In this document: positions 9,402 to 18,086 of the stretch, in pieces
Layout of the letters: every line of letters begins with the position of its first letter
Numbering within the stretch: the stretch's first letter is position 1
The notes under the pieces: generated by a model
What the model was told of the DNA's origin: nothing
What the model saw: only the letters and a program-made list of their open reading frames with translations
Databases searched by the model: none
From: Candidatus Brocadia sp.
GTDB lineage: Bacteria > Planctomycetota > Brocadiia > Brocadiales > Brocadiaceae
Reading direction: 5' to 3'
Length of the DNA stretch: 64,000 nucleotides
Assembly (NCBI GenBank): GCA_013360945.1
Contig: JABWAQ010000002.1
Coordinates: 1-64,000, forward strand
Position numbers and translations under genes: made by a program

Positions 9402-10431
9402 TGTTTGTGTTGTTATCCCTGCCTATAATGCATCCAGGACCATTAGGAATATCGTGATCGGTGCATTAAAACATGTTTCTAAGGTCATCGTCGCCGACGA
9501 TGGTTCTACGGATAATACAGCAGTTGCGGCTTCCGGGGCAGGAGCAGAGATAATTATAATAGACAGAAATAGAGGAAAAGGAAATGCCCTAAGGGTTCTT
9601 TTTCAGAAGACCATAAATGAAGAATACGATGCCGTAATAAGTATGGATGCGGATGAGCAACATGATCCAGAAGAGATACCGAAGTTTCTTGCTGCTCATA
9701 TTATGCACCCGGATGATATAATTTCAGGCTCAAGAATGGGTGAAAAGGAAAAAATTCCAAGGGCGCGATACAACTCTATGTGTATAGCGCAATATTATAT
9801 TTCCCTTGCCGCCAATCAATTTTTAGAAGATACACAATGTGGTTTCAGGCTTTATCCTCTGTCAATAATAAAAAAGATACGGTTGAAGACAGAGAGATTC
9901 GTTACAGAAACTGAATTGCTGATGAAGGCTGGAGATATGGGAGTCGAAATCAGGTTTGTAAATATAAAAACAATATACAATGAAAACGGGACATATTTCA
10001 AACCCGTTAAGGATATTATTGCTATAACAGCATATGTCATTTCCTATATTTACATCAAGTGGTTTATAGAAGGAATAACCTCAAACAATTCAAATACCTA
10101 TTTAGCACAAAACCACGTAAGGGATTTGATAGGTAAAAACAAAATAATGGATATTCTCTTTCAAATATTTGCGGTCTTTACCGCCCTGCCTGCAACGGTG
10201 TTTTTTTTAATCGAATATCTGTTTTTGTGGCCATTTATACCGAATAATTTTGCATCTATACGAAAACGTGGCTGTAAATTTTCCAGGATTACCCTTTCAA
10301 CTCATGCATTGCCCGTCTTGCTTATTATTGCCGGTATTGAAAAAATCATGAAAGTTGCGAGACTGAATGTAAATACCTTGGATGGCGTCATAAAAAAGAT
10401 CTTCACAAATTCCTGGAAAAACACTAAATAG
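9391..10431 (+). CDS. Family 2 glycosyltransferase with C-terminal membrane segments
   Basis: A 346-residue GT2 enzyme. The N-terminal nucleotide-sugar fold shows VVIPAYNASRTI, VIVADDGSTDNT and the metal-binding SMDADEQHDP (DxD region), plus QCGFRLY, close to dolichyl-phosphate mannosyltransferases and undecaprenyl glycosyltransferases. Hydrophobic helices follow near the C-terminus. The TTG start at 9391 was chosen because a perfect AAGGAGG lies about 8 nt upstream and the protein then begins at the conserved VVIPAYN strand; the frame extends upstream but there encodes the desaturase in another frame. It closes the operon and may glycosylate the lipid or a carrier. Confidence 0.82.
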   Translation: MTSNVCVVIPAYNASRTIRNIVIGALKHVSKVIVADDGSTDNTAVAASGAGAEIIIIDRNRGKGNALRVLFQKTINEEYDAVISMDADEQHDPEEIPKFLAAHIMHPDDIISGSRMGEKEKIPRARYNSMCIAQYYISLAANQFLEDTQCGFRLYPLSIIKKIRLKTERFVTETELLMKAGDMGVEIRFVNIKTIYNENGTYFKPVKDIIAITAYVISYIYIKWFIEGITSNNSNTYLAQNHVRDLIGKNKIMDILFQIFAVFTALPATVFFLIEYLFLWPFIPNNFASIRKRGCKFSRITLSTHALPVLLIIAGIEKIMKVARLNVNTLDGVIKKIFTNSWKNTK

Positions 10432-10594
10432 TATAAAGGTAGTTGGAAGCCAAAGGGCTTGAACACATTCCCTGAAATCGAGTATAATTTATTTTCCTAA
10501 TTTCAAACTGGAAAAATAGACGGAATTGTCTGTGCTAGATTTTATCAAATAGTTAACATAAGTGCCCTGAGAGATACTTTTAGTTTGTTTATAT

Positions 10595-12364
10595 ATGAAC
10601 CCCATTGTAATCCTGTCCATTTCTGTTGCTTGTTTCCTCCTTGCCGGTGTCTTCTATGTGAGATTCATATCCGGGAGAATGGGGATTGACACAAAACGAT
10701 CCACACCGGCGGTTGAAATAGACGACGGACGCGACTATGTCCCAACGTCAACCCCGATTGTATTTGCACACCACTTTGCAACCATTGCAGGAGCCGGACC
10801 CATTATCGGTCCGGTCATGGCGCTGATCTACGGATGGGGACCTGCATGGCTGTGGATTCTGATCGGCGGGATATTCTTCGGAGCAGTGCATGACTTTTCC
10901 GCATTGTTTGTCAGTGTGAGGGAGGGCGGCAAATCCATTGCCGAAGTCGCCCGAAAATCCCTGGGTACCGCAGGATTTATCATGGTGATCTCGTTTACCA
11001 TTGTCATGCTCATCCTGGTTAATGCCACCTTTCTCAATGCATCGGCAGCAGCCCTGACATCTCTTATCGACAGCGCACAAATTGGCCTGGATAAAAACCA
11101 GATTTTCTTTCGTTGGGCAGATGAGGTGGGAGGAGAGGTTGTCATTGGCGGAATCGCCTCCATGTCCGTCATCATTATCACCATCTTCGCCCCGATTATC
11201 GGATATCTTTATATAAAAAAACACATGTCGGTCATAAAGTGCTCGGTTCTTGCAATATTAATCTGCATTATATCGGTCATCGTGGGTTTTTTTGTCCCGG
11301 TTTCTCTTGACCCGTTATTCTGGAAGATACTAATTGCCGCCTATACTGTGGTTGCAGCCGGTGTGCCAGTCTGGATATTTCTTCAATCACGGGATTTTAT
11401 CAACGTCCACTTGCTTTACATCGGTTTGGGATTGCTTTTTATCGGCATTCTCGCATCAGGCATTAGGGGGGCGGAGGCACACTTTCCGGCCAATAACATC
11501 AAGGAAGGAATCTCAAGCATCGGTTTTCTATGGCCTGGTCTTTTCATAACCATTGCGTGCGGTGCAATCTCCGGTTTCCATGCCCTTTGTGCCGGAGGAA
11601 CCACTTCCAAACAAATCAAATCAGAGTCGGCAATCCGCAAGGTAGGTTATTACGGCATGCTCCTGGAATCCTTCCTTGCAATATGTGTAATCATCGCAGT
11701 TGTCATGAGTATCGATATGCATCAATACAGGCAGATAGTTTTGCCGTCGGACGGGTCGGGGTTTCAAAGTAATCCCATATTGGCCTTTGCTTTGGCCATG
11801 GGGCGCACCCTGCACTCAGGGCTAGGATTGCCCGTATCTTTTGGCATATTATTCGGCATGCTGCTCCTGGAAGGGTTTATTGTCACTTCGCTTGACACGG
11901 CTGTGAGATTAAATCGCTACCTCTTTGAGGAACTCTGGCGGGTCGTTTTCAAACATCCCCCCAAAATATTAACTCATTATTGGGTCAATTCAGGACTTGC
12001 AGCAGGATTGATGTTCGGACTCGCATACAATAATACGGTAAATAATATCTGGTCGATCTTTGGTACGACCAATCAGCTTCTGGCTGCCTTAACCTTGATC
12101 ATTGTATCATTCTGGCTGCTTTCCAAACAAAAGAGCGTCTGGTTTACGGCTGTTCCGGCCATATTTATGATCATTACCACCGTAGCCATGCTGTCAATCC
12201 TGCTCGTTACCCGTTTTATTCCACAAGGCAATATTACGCTCATCATTGCTGATCTCATACTGCTCGGGCTTACTGCAGGAATTATCACCATCGCAATCAG
12301 AAGGCTCTGCAATCGGAAGCAAGTGAATATGTTCGTAGCATACTATCCAAAACCCAAGGCATAA
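10595..12364 (+). CDS. cstA: Carbon starvation protein CstA family transporter
   Basis: A 589-residue membrane protein of the CstA/BtsT family, which import pyruvate or peptides. The N-terminal CstA domain is clear: GRDYVPTSTPIVFAHHFATIAGAGPIIGP, then WILIGGIFFGAVHDFSALFVSVREGGKS, and a later TSLDTAVRLNRYLFEEL. About 14-16 hydrophobic segments fill the sequence. The last roughly 15 residues (after AIRRLCNRK) are hydrophilic and are read from DNA that, in another frame, encodes a transposase-like DUF4338 N-terminus, so the original C-terminus may have been replaced. The gene is alone in a 160-nt-flanked unit and not obviously part of the preceding cluster. Confidence 0.88.
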   Translation: MNPIVILSISVACFLLAGVFYVRFISGRMGIDTKRSTPAVEIDDGRDYVPTSTPIVFAHHFATIAGAGPIIGPVMALIYGWGPAWLWILIGGIFFGAVHDFSALFVSVREGGKSIAEVARKSLGTAGFIMVISFTIVMLILVNATFLNASAAALTSLIDSAQIGLDKNQIFFRWADEVGGEVVIGGIASMSVIIITIFAPIIGYLYIKKHMSVIKCSVLAILICIISVIVGFFVPVSLDPLFWKILIAAYTVVAAGVPVWIFLQSRDFINVHLLYIGLGLLFIGILASGIRGAEAHFPANNIKEGISSIGFLWPGLFITIACGAISGFHALCAGGTTSKQIKSESAIRKVGYYGMLLESFLAICVIIAVVMSIDMHQYRQIVLPSDGSGFQSNPILAFALAMGRTLHSGLGLPVSFGILFGMLLLEGFIVTSLDTAVRLNRYLFEELWRVVFKHPPKILTHYWVNSGLAAGLMFGLAYNNTVNNIWSIFGTTNQLLAALTLIIVSFWLLSKQKSVWFTAVPAIFMIITTVAMLSILLVTRFIPQGNITLIIADLILLGLTAGIITIAIRRLCNRKQVNMFVAYYPKPKA

Positions 12365-12573
12365 CAAGGACAGAACTGGCCAATCAGCTTTGCGACAAAT
12401 TTGGATTTTTCGATTCACGTGGACAGAGACAACGTGCCGGATGCAGAAAAGCGCTCAGGGAGTTGGAGCGAAAAAAGTACATAGTGCTTCCCCTGTCTGG
12501 TCGCATACGAGGCAAAAGAAACCCAAGTCGCCCTGTTGGAGGGGTGGAAGATGCGAAAGAAGTGCAGGCATGT
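12301..12573 (+). pseudogene. Remnant of DUF4338/IS-like protein N-terminus
   Basis: In the first reading frame this stretch encodes SEASEYVRSILSKTQGITR, then TELANQLCDKFGFFDSRGQ, then ACRKALRELERKKYIVLPL in slightly diverged form (GCRKALRELERKKY). This is the winged-helix-like N-terminal region of DUF4338 proteins, known from transposase-like genes and Druantia defence proteins. No start codon exists in frame after the stop at 12250, and homology ends near 12573, where a repeat-like segment follows. It overlaps the end of cstA. It is a gene fragment, not a functional gene. Confidence 0.6.
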
Positions 12574-12621
12574 TGTTTCTGTGTTTCAGATATCGCTCCG
12601 ATGGAGCTAAGATTTTGGTAT

Positions 12622-12714
12622 CAGTTCACCCCCCACCCCTATCCCCTCCCACCAGGGGCGGGGAGAAACACTTCCTCCCCTCGATGGGGGGAGATTAGGT
12701 GGGGTGCTGAACTG
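12622..12714. repeat. GC-rich imperfect palindromic element
   Basis: An imperfect inverted repeat of about 93 nt. The left arm CAGTTCACCCCCCACCCCTA pairs with the right arm ending AGGTGGGGTGCTGAACTG, and the inner CCTCCCACCAGGGG pairs with TCGATGGGGGGAG. This is the shape of a REP/MITE-like palindrome. Just upstream (12590-12610) is another small palindrome, ATCGCTCCGATGGAGCTAAG. The element ends the DUF4338 remnant. Confidence 0.6.
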
Positions 12715-12847
12715 TTACAGATTTTGTATATCGGCAACAATTTGGCCTCTTGAAAAATTCATACATTTCTCTGTAATCAGCACGAAACAAAATACCTAAC
12801 GCGGGCGGTTTATTCCCCGCACAGGCCGACAGAAATATGTTGATGTA

Positions 12848-13144
12848 TCACAGCTTCTCCGCCAATACCCCTTTATCCGCGAAAACCGACAAGGTTCTCT
12901 GAATATCTGCGGATACATCATGGTCGCTTGCTACAGAAAATTTCGATCTAATTGTTCGCTCCATATCTTCTGCCGTATGCGCGCCATCGCACAATTGCCA
13001 GATGAGTTTTGCTGTGGGATTAAGGACATGGACTGTCTTTCCCTGGGCGTCGTAAAGCAACGTCTCGTGTCCAATTTCCTGGATAATAATGCCCTGCTTG
13101 CGAACCGGTTTTTGTGTGTTCCTATCATAAGGAATTTCAATCAT
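12848..13144 (-). CDS. PqqD-like peptide chaperone (RRE domain)
   Basis: A 98-residue protein of the PqqD family, the RiPP recognition fold that presents a precursor peptide to a radical SAM/SPASM enzyme. Typical features are the central LLYDAQGKTVHVLNPTAKLIWQLCDG strand-helix segment followed by TAEDMERTI, then a C-terminal helix ending LSVFADKGVLAEKL. No precursor peptide or radical SAM gene is adjacent, so this is an orphan copy. The SPASM protein at 593 is 11 kb away and on the other strand, so pairing is only a guess. Confidence 0.8.
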   Translation of the reverse strand: MIEIPYDRNTQKPVRKQGIIIQEIGHETLLYDAQGKTVHVLNPTAKLIWQLCDGAHTAEDMERTIRSKFSVASDHDVSADIQRTLSVFADKGVLAEKL

Positions 13145-13539
13145 TTACATTTCCCCTATATCTACAGGACAAGCGTCCCCGATTGTCATTATGATGTCAA
13201 CCGCAGACGGTTGACCTACCGTAATGTTCAGAAATTTCAAAGCTGTGGTTGTAGTGCGATGAGGCTCGTCGCTCTACAAACAAAAAGTCGCCGGCAGCCT
13301 AAGTAAAGGTTTGTCTATACGGCAAGGCCACATAGACAAACCTCACCCTGCTAAAATCTCTCTACAATAAGCCATCCCCTCTTACATAACCGGCATGTGC
13401 AGTGCCCAGCTTATCAAATATCTCCTCGTCTGTGTAGGTAACCACCACTACAACTTCCCCAGACCCCACATGACGCAGGGCTGCAGCCCCCCTGTTTTCT
13501 CCTTCAGCAAGGGAGGGCGGGTAGACCGTCACGCTATTT
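13145..13539. other. Gene-poor region with short inverted repeats
   Basis: No convincing gene. It contains a perfect 8-bp hairpin (GTCAACCG/CGGTTGAC, 13196-13215), one copy of a 24-nt repeat (13231-13254) shared with 15149-15172, and a perfect 12-bp hairpin (13307-13343). A short minus-strand frame ending at 13362 reads plausibly protein-like for about 35 codons but was not identified; it may be a gene relic. Confidence 0.6.
13307..13343. repeat. Perfect 12-bp inverted repeat
   Basis: AGGTTTGTCTAT (13307-13318) and its exact reverse complement ATAGACAAACCT (13332-13343) flank a 13-nt loop. It lies between the convergent-looking ends of the PqqD-like and aminotransferase genes. It could be a structured RNA element or a relic of a repeat; there is no T-tract to call it a terminator. 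Confidence 0.6.
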
Positions 13540-14685
13540 TTATTTCTTGCTTACCAGTAGCGTTTGCACCGTGGAAAGCCCTTTTCCCAATTCCACCGCA
13601 TATCCTGCCTCATACAGTCCCTTTTCAAGGGCGGCAATGGCCACAATGATATCAAAATCATTTACATAGCCCATGTGGCCGATCCGGATGATCTTCCCTT
13701 TCAGCTCATCTTGCCCACCCGTAAAGGTTACCCCTGTCTCATCCCGCAGTTTTTTAATGATCTTATCGACATCCACCCCTTCGGGCGCCTTAATTGCGGT
13801 CAGTACATTGCTTGAGTATTCCCCGGCAAAGAGTTTCAGACCAAGCGCCTTTGCACCTTCCCTCGTTGCATGGGCAAGGCGGGCGTGTCTCTTCCAGACA
13901 TTTTCGATGCCTTCCTTTTTGATCATATCCATGGCCGTCTTCATTGCCATGACCAGTGAAACCGCAGGGGTGAAGGGGGTTGTTTTGTCTTTTAACTCTT
14001 TTCGCATCTTACGGAAATCCCAATAATATCTGGGTAAATCTGCCTTGTCAATGACACCCCAGGCGCTGCTGTTCACACAAACAAACGCCAGACCGGGCGG
14101 CATCATACACCCCTTCTGGGAACCGGTAATAGCAACATCGATATTCCATTCGTCCATCAAAAATGGATGGACGCCGACCCCCGTAATAGAATCAACAACC
14201 ATAAGTGCCCCATGTTTCTTCACAATAGACGAAATGGTCTTTATATCATGCACGACACCGGTAGAGGTCTCGCACTGAGTGGTAAATACGACATTAATTC
14301 CGGGCGTATTCTTGAGTGCGGACTCCATGTCTGCCGGATTCACAGCCTTACCGTTTTCGACGTTAAGGACAATGGTTTCGATGCCAAAACACTTACACAA
14401 CTCTGCCCAGCGTTCACCGAATTTTCCACTTATGACAACCAGCGCCTTGTTGCCTTTAGACAAGACATTTGCAACACATGCCTCCATAGCGCCGGTCCCG
14501 GAGGACATGAGGGTAAAGACCTCGCCAGTCTTCGTCTGGAACAAGTACTTTAAGTTCTCACTCAGCTCAAAAAAAATCTGCGAGAACTGTGGCGTCCTGT
14601 GGTGGATCATGGGTTGAGCCTCGGCCAATGCCACCTCTGGCGGCACCATGGTTGGGCCTGGGGTAAACAGATAATTTTTTTTCAT
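13540..14685 (-). CDS. Class V aminotransferase (alanine/serine-glyoxylate aminotransferase family)
   Basis: A 381-residue PLP enzyme of fold type I. The N-terminus carries the family signature FTPGPTMVPPEV, then IHHRTPQFSQIFFE, SSGTGAMEAC and the SQKGCMMPPGLAFV segment whose Lys should form the Schiff base with PLP. Relatives transfer amino groups from alanine or serine to glyoxylate, or make phosphonoacetaldehyde or sulfur compounds. GlcF and GlcD-like glycolate oxidase genes occur elsewhere in the window (31989, 46476), which would fit a glyoxylate link, but they are not adjacent. The start codon at 14685 follows a purine-rich AAAGGATAAC on the minus strand, a reasonable ribosome site. Confidence 0.85.
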   Translation of the reverse strand: MKKNYLFTPGPTMVPPEVALAEAQPMIHHRTPQFSQIFFELSENLKYLFQTKTGEVFTLMSSGTGAMEACVANVLSKGNKALVVISGKFGERWAELCKCFGIETIVLNVENGKAVNPADMESALKNTPGINVVFTTQCETSTGVVHDIKTISSIVKKHGALMVVDSITGVGVHPFLMDEWNIDVAITGSQKGCMMPPGLAFVCVNSSAWGVIDKADLPRYYWDFRKMRKELKDKTTPFTPAVSLVMAMKTAMDMIKKEGIENVWKRHARLAHATREGAKALGLKLFAGEYSSNVLTAIKAPEGVDVDKIIKKLRDETGVTFTGGQDELKGKIIRIGHMGYVNDFDIIVAIAALEKGLYEAGYAVELGKGLSTVQTLLVSKK

Positions 14686-15248
14686 AAATTGTTATCCTTT
14701 CTCTATATCTTTATTCCCTATTCGATATTGGAATCCGCATAAATCGTAGGGACACTGAGCACCGTGTTCCTACAGCATCTCATTCGTTAATTCCCGGAAC
14801 AAAACAGGAGATACCTTTAGGAATCGTTTCCTATAGGCTACAAACGGAATCCGAAAGGCATTTATTATATGACAAGGGAAAAAAGAGTCAAGGGATAAAA
14901 CGATGTGCGCTTTTTTATATTGTTGCGCTTTCACGGTTTAATAAACCTGTTTTTAATTGTATAATATGCATGTTCTGTTATATACTTATTTTGTAACAAT
15001 ACAGCCTTTTGAAAAAGTAACGCCGATCCCTTGTGGCCGGACTGTGCGGGAGATAAACCGCCCGCGCTACGTATTTTATTTCGTGCTGATTACAGAAAAA
15101 TGTGCGAATTTTTCAAAAAGCCGAATTGTTACCTTATTTTTATGCTCTGAAATTTCAAAGCTGTGGTTGTAGAGCGAACTTCAGTCCGTTTATATCCCAT
15201 TGCGGACTAAAGTTCGCACTACATTGAAAATAACCGAAAGTCTTATTT
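14686..15248. other. Intergenic region with repeat and strong hairpin
   Basis: No gene is supported. The region separates divergent genes and so should hold promoters for the aminotransferase (minus) and the helicase (plus). It includes the second copy of the 24-nt repeat GAAATTTCAAAGCTGTGGTT + GTAG (15149-15172). Directly after it is a hairpin, GCGAACTTCAGTCCG (15174-15188) paired with CGGACTAAAGTTCGC (15203-15217) with one mismatch, about 30 nt before the helicase start. Confidence 0.6.
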
Positions 15249-17885
15249 ATGAAAACGACGAAATGGTTAGCCAAAGAATTCATTACGCCCAACGCCATTT
15301 CTTCTGTCCGGGATGCTATTGATAAGGCAGGTGGAAACGAGGTATTCCTGGTGGGAAGACTGAATGGCGGGCATCTGATAAGCGACGTGGATGTCTATGC
15401 TATGGGGAATAGAAATGCCGTGCCTGCTATCGTCAAAGAGGCAAAATATGGGGACGTTATTGTTCACAATCATCCGGACGGCATCCTGGATCCATCTGAC
15501 GCAGACCTTGAGATTGCATCTTATATGGGCTCGCTTGGTGTGGGATGTTATATTGTAGATAACAGCGTCGAGTATTTATATCCCGTGGTGAAGGTAGCGA
15601 AAGACCGTGAATGTAAAAAACTAAGTTTTGAAGAATTATCTGAACAATTTTTGCCCGGTGGAAATTTTACGAAGCATTTGCCTCAATATGAATATCGCAA
15701 GCCGCAGGTCGATATGCTGAAGTCGGTAATCGATGCCTTCAATGAAGACAGGGTTACCGTGATTGAGGCGGGAACGGGAACGGGAAAATCCCTGTCATAT
15801 CTCGTTCCCGCCGTTTTCTGGAGTATAAAAAATCAGGAACGGGTAGTCGTTTCAACCCATACGATAAACCTCCAGGAACAGTTAATCGAAAAAGACATTC
15901 CCCTGCTGAAGAGATGTTGTGGACTCAATTTTAAGAGCGTCCTGGTAAAGGGGAGAAATAACTACCTATGCCTGAGAAAGGTTCATAATTTACGCTCCGA
16001 GGGAGGTGCATTAATTGACGATAAGGACCGGCGGCAACTGAACGACCTGCTGGAATGGGCAACAAGGACGCAGGACGGGAGCAAGGCAGACCTGAATTTT
16101 GTGCCGCAGGAGGACGTATGGGAGGCAATACAGTCGGAGGCCGACCAGTGCACACGATTGAAGTGCCAGTTTTATGATGAATGTTTTTTTTATATTGCAC
16201 GGAGAAAAGCGGCCAGCGCCGATGTGCTGGTGATAAATCATTATCTCCTGATGGCCGATCTGATCGTGCGTAAAGAAACGAAGGGCTACGATGCCGTGGC
16301 CATCCTGCCACCCTTTAAGAAGATCATTGTTGATGAGGCACATCACCTCGAAGATGTGGCAACGGCAAATCTGAGTTGTACCATTTCGAGGTTACGCATA
16401 ATAAAGCTATTGGGAAGATTGATCAACGTAAAAGATAACAGAAAAGGCCTTTTGCAATACCTTAAAAGCAAGCTCAAAGAGGTGAGTTCGATTCACGACA
16501 AGTCTCTTGCATTAGCGATTAATGATAGAATCAATGCAGAAATCATGGAGGCAAGGCAGCATCTTTATGATACGGTTCAGGAGGTTTTTGAAGAAATCTC
16601 TAAAGCCATAGGTAATTATGTTATTCACAAAGGATTGCAAAAAGAAGAGGCGAAGGAGGACGAGACCAAATTGCGCGTTACTGCAGGCCTAATTTCTACA
16701 GACCTGTGGCAGGGCGTTATAGAGCCGCAACTTAAGGCATTAAGCCTGGATATCCACAAATTTGCCGCACTATTAAAGACATTGCTGGATGAGATAGGGG
16801 AGATGTCGAAAAAGGCACAAGATGCCCTGTCGTCCGTATTGATAGATATAGTATCATGCAAGATGCGCTTAAAATTGGTGACAAACGATCTCGCTTCTTT
16901 CATCACTGAGGACGAAAAGACTTGCAAGTGGATGGAGATCAAAAGGCACGCTGGAGTGATAACTGCCCGATTGTGTGCCGCACCGCTTTCTATTTCAGAT
17001 GATTTGAAGGCATGCATGTATGACAATTATAGCACCATCATTTTGACATCGGCCACCCTGGCGATCAGTAAGACCTTTAAATTTTTTAAGAAAAATACAG
17101 GGTTGAACCAAATTTCAGAGGAGCGCCTGTCCGAATTAATCTTAGATTCTCCCTTTGATTATAGAAGACAATCCATCATAGGCATCCCCACGGACATTTC
17201 AGAACCCGACAAACCGGGCTATGTTTCAGCCCTCGAAGAGAATATTTTGAATACGGTAGAAATCTCAGAAGGGCGTGCATTAATCCTGTTTACATCTTAC
17301 AATCTTCTTGACAATATCTTCAAGAGATTAGAGCCGCAGATCACACGGCTCGGTTACACCTGTCTGAAACAGGGCATGGATAACCGACATAACCTCCTTG
17401 AAACCTTTAAAAAAGACAAGACATCGGTCTTGTTTGCTACGGACAGTTTCTGGGAGGGGATTGATGTCAAGGGAGATGCATTGGAATGTGTCATCCTTAC
17501 CCGGTTACCCTTTAAAGTGCCTACACAACCTATTATTGAGGCACGGACAGAGGCCATTGAAAGGGCTGGTGGCGATGCCTTCTATGATTACTCCTTGCCA
17601 ATAGCTGTGATTAAATTCAAGCAGGGCTTTGGAAGACTCATCCGCAGTCGTAATGACAAGGGGGTTGTGATCATTTTCGATCGCAGGGTAGTTACCAAGA
17701 GATATGGGCAAGTCTTTCTTCAGTCACTCCCGGATGTCAGGTGCATTAAGGATACGAGTGAATTTGTTTTTAAAGAAATGGGGCTGTTTCTGGGCAATAG
17801 TGTTATTTCCCTCCCATCAAGGAAGGAAAAGCGCCAAATTCCCGGCACGAAATATCAAATAAATTCGAATAAACAACATTTGTAA
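15249..17885 (+). CDS. DinG-type Fe-S helicase with N-terminal JAMM/MPN domain
   Basis: An 878-residue fusion. Residues about 1-130 form a JAB/MPN-like domain with a complete JAMM signature, H73-x-H75-x7-S83-x2-D86 (HNHPDG...SDAD), and a candidate upstream Glu31. From residue 150 follows an XPD/DinG superfamily 2 helicase: Walker A AGTGTGKS (174-181), four cysteines for a [4Fe-4S] cluster (C241, C301, C306, C312), the DEAH box 362-365, and motif VI QGFGRLIRS near the C-terminus. DinG-type enzymes unwind DNA-RNA hybrids, R-loops or damaged DNA. The JAMM domain (RadC-like, possibly a metalloprotease/deubiquitinase-type fold) in front of DinG instead of an exonuclease domain is unusual. It is transcribed alone after a repeat-hairpin leader. 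Confidence 0.85.
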   Translation: MKTTKWLAKEFITPNAISSVRDAIDKAGGNEVFLVGRLNGGHLISDVDVYAMGNRNAVPAIVKEAKYGDVIVHNHPDGILDPSDADLEIASYMGSLGVGCYIVDNSVEYLYPVVKVAKDRECKKLSFEELSEQFLPGGNFTKHLPQYEYRKPQVDMLKSVIDAFNEDRVTVIEAGTGTGKSLSYLVPAVFWSIKNQERVVVSTHTINLQEQLIEKDIPLLKRCCGLNFKSVLVKGRNNYLCLRKVHNLRSEGGALIDDKDRRQLNDLLEWATRTQDGSKADLNFVPQEDVWEAIQSEADQCTRLKCQFYDECFFYIARRKAASADVLVINHYLLMADLIVRKETKGYDAVAILPPFKKIIVDEAHHLEDVATANLSCTISRLRIIKLLGRLINVKDNRKGLLQYLKSKLKEVSSIHDKSLALAINDRINAEIMEARQHLYDTVQEVFEEISKAIGNYVIHKGLQKEEAKEDETKLRVTAGLISTDLWQGVIEPQLKALSLDIHKFAALLKTLLDEIGEMSKKAQDALSSVLIDIVSCKMRLKLVTNDLASFITEDEKTCKWMEIKRHAGVITARLCAAPLSISDDLKACMYDNYSTIILTSATLAISKTFKFFKKNTGLNQISEERLSELILDSPFDYRRQSIIGIPTDISEPDKPGYVSALEENILNTVEISEGRALILFTSYNLLDNIFKRLEPQITRLGYTCLKQGMDNRHNLLETFKKDKTSVLFATDSFWEGIDVKGDALECVILTRLPFKVPTQPIIEARTEAIERAGGDAFYDYSLPIAVIKFKQGFGRLIRSRNDKGVVIIFDRRVVTKRYGQVFLQSLPDVRCIKDTSEFVFKEMGLFLGNSVISLPSRKEKRQIPGTKYQINSNKQHL

Positions 17886-17930
17886 CTATTTAGCCAACTG
17901 AAGCTGGACATAATTATTATTTTAAATTTG

Positions 17931-18077
17931 CGTGTGGTGGGGTGGTTTAAGGCGCTGTCTTTTGCGCCGGATCGTTCGGCTGAGTTCATGGCTAAATCCG
18001 CCTTCCACGCTTTTCTCAATGGTGGATTCGCTCTGTTTAATCCGCCTTAAGCAATCCGGCTCGTTCGGGTTAGGAGG
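17931..18077 (+). promoter_or_regulatory. Leader repeat region ahead of the epimerase gene
   Basis: A repeat-like leader containing GTGGGGTGGTTTAAGGCGCT and later TAATCCGCCTTAAGC as inverted pieces, ending in CTCGTTCGGGTTAGGAGG (18060-18077). The same 17-nt ending occurs at 33828-33844 before another gene, and in degenerate form at 3137-3151. The AGGAGG lies 9 nt from the ATG at 18087, so the repeat supplies a near-perfect ribosome site. Confidence 0.55.
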
Positions 18078-18086
18078 TAACAGACA

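Noticed and set aside
13362-13490. Protein-like minus-strand frame (TYTDEEIFDKLGTAHAG)
   Set aside because: Too short, no start and no recognised family; noted only as a possible relic in the gap entry.
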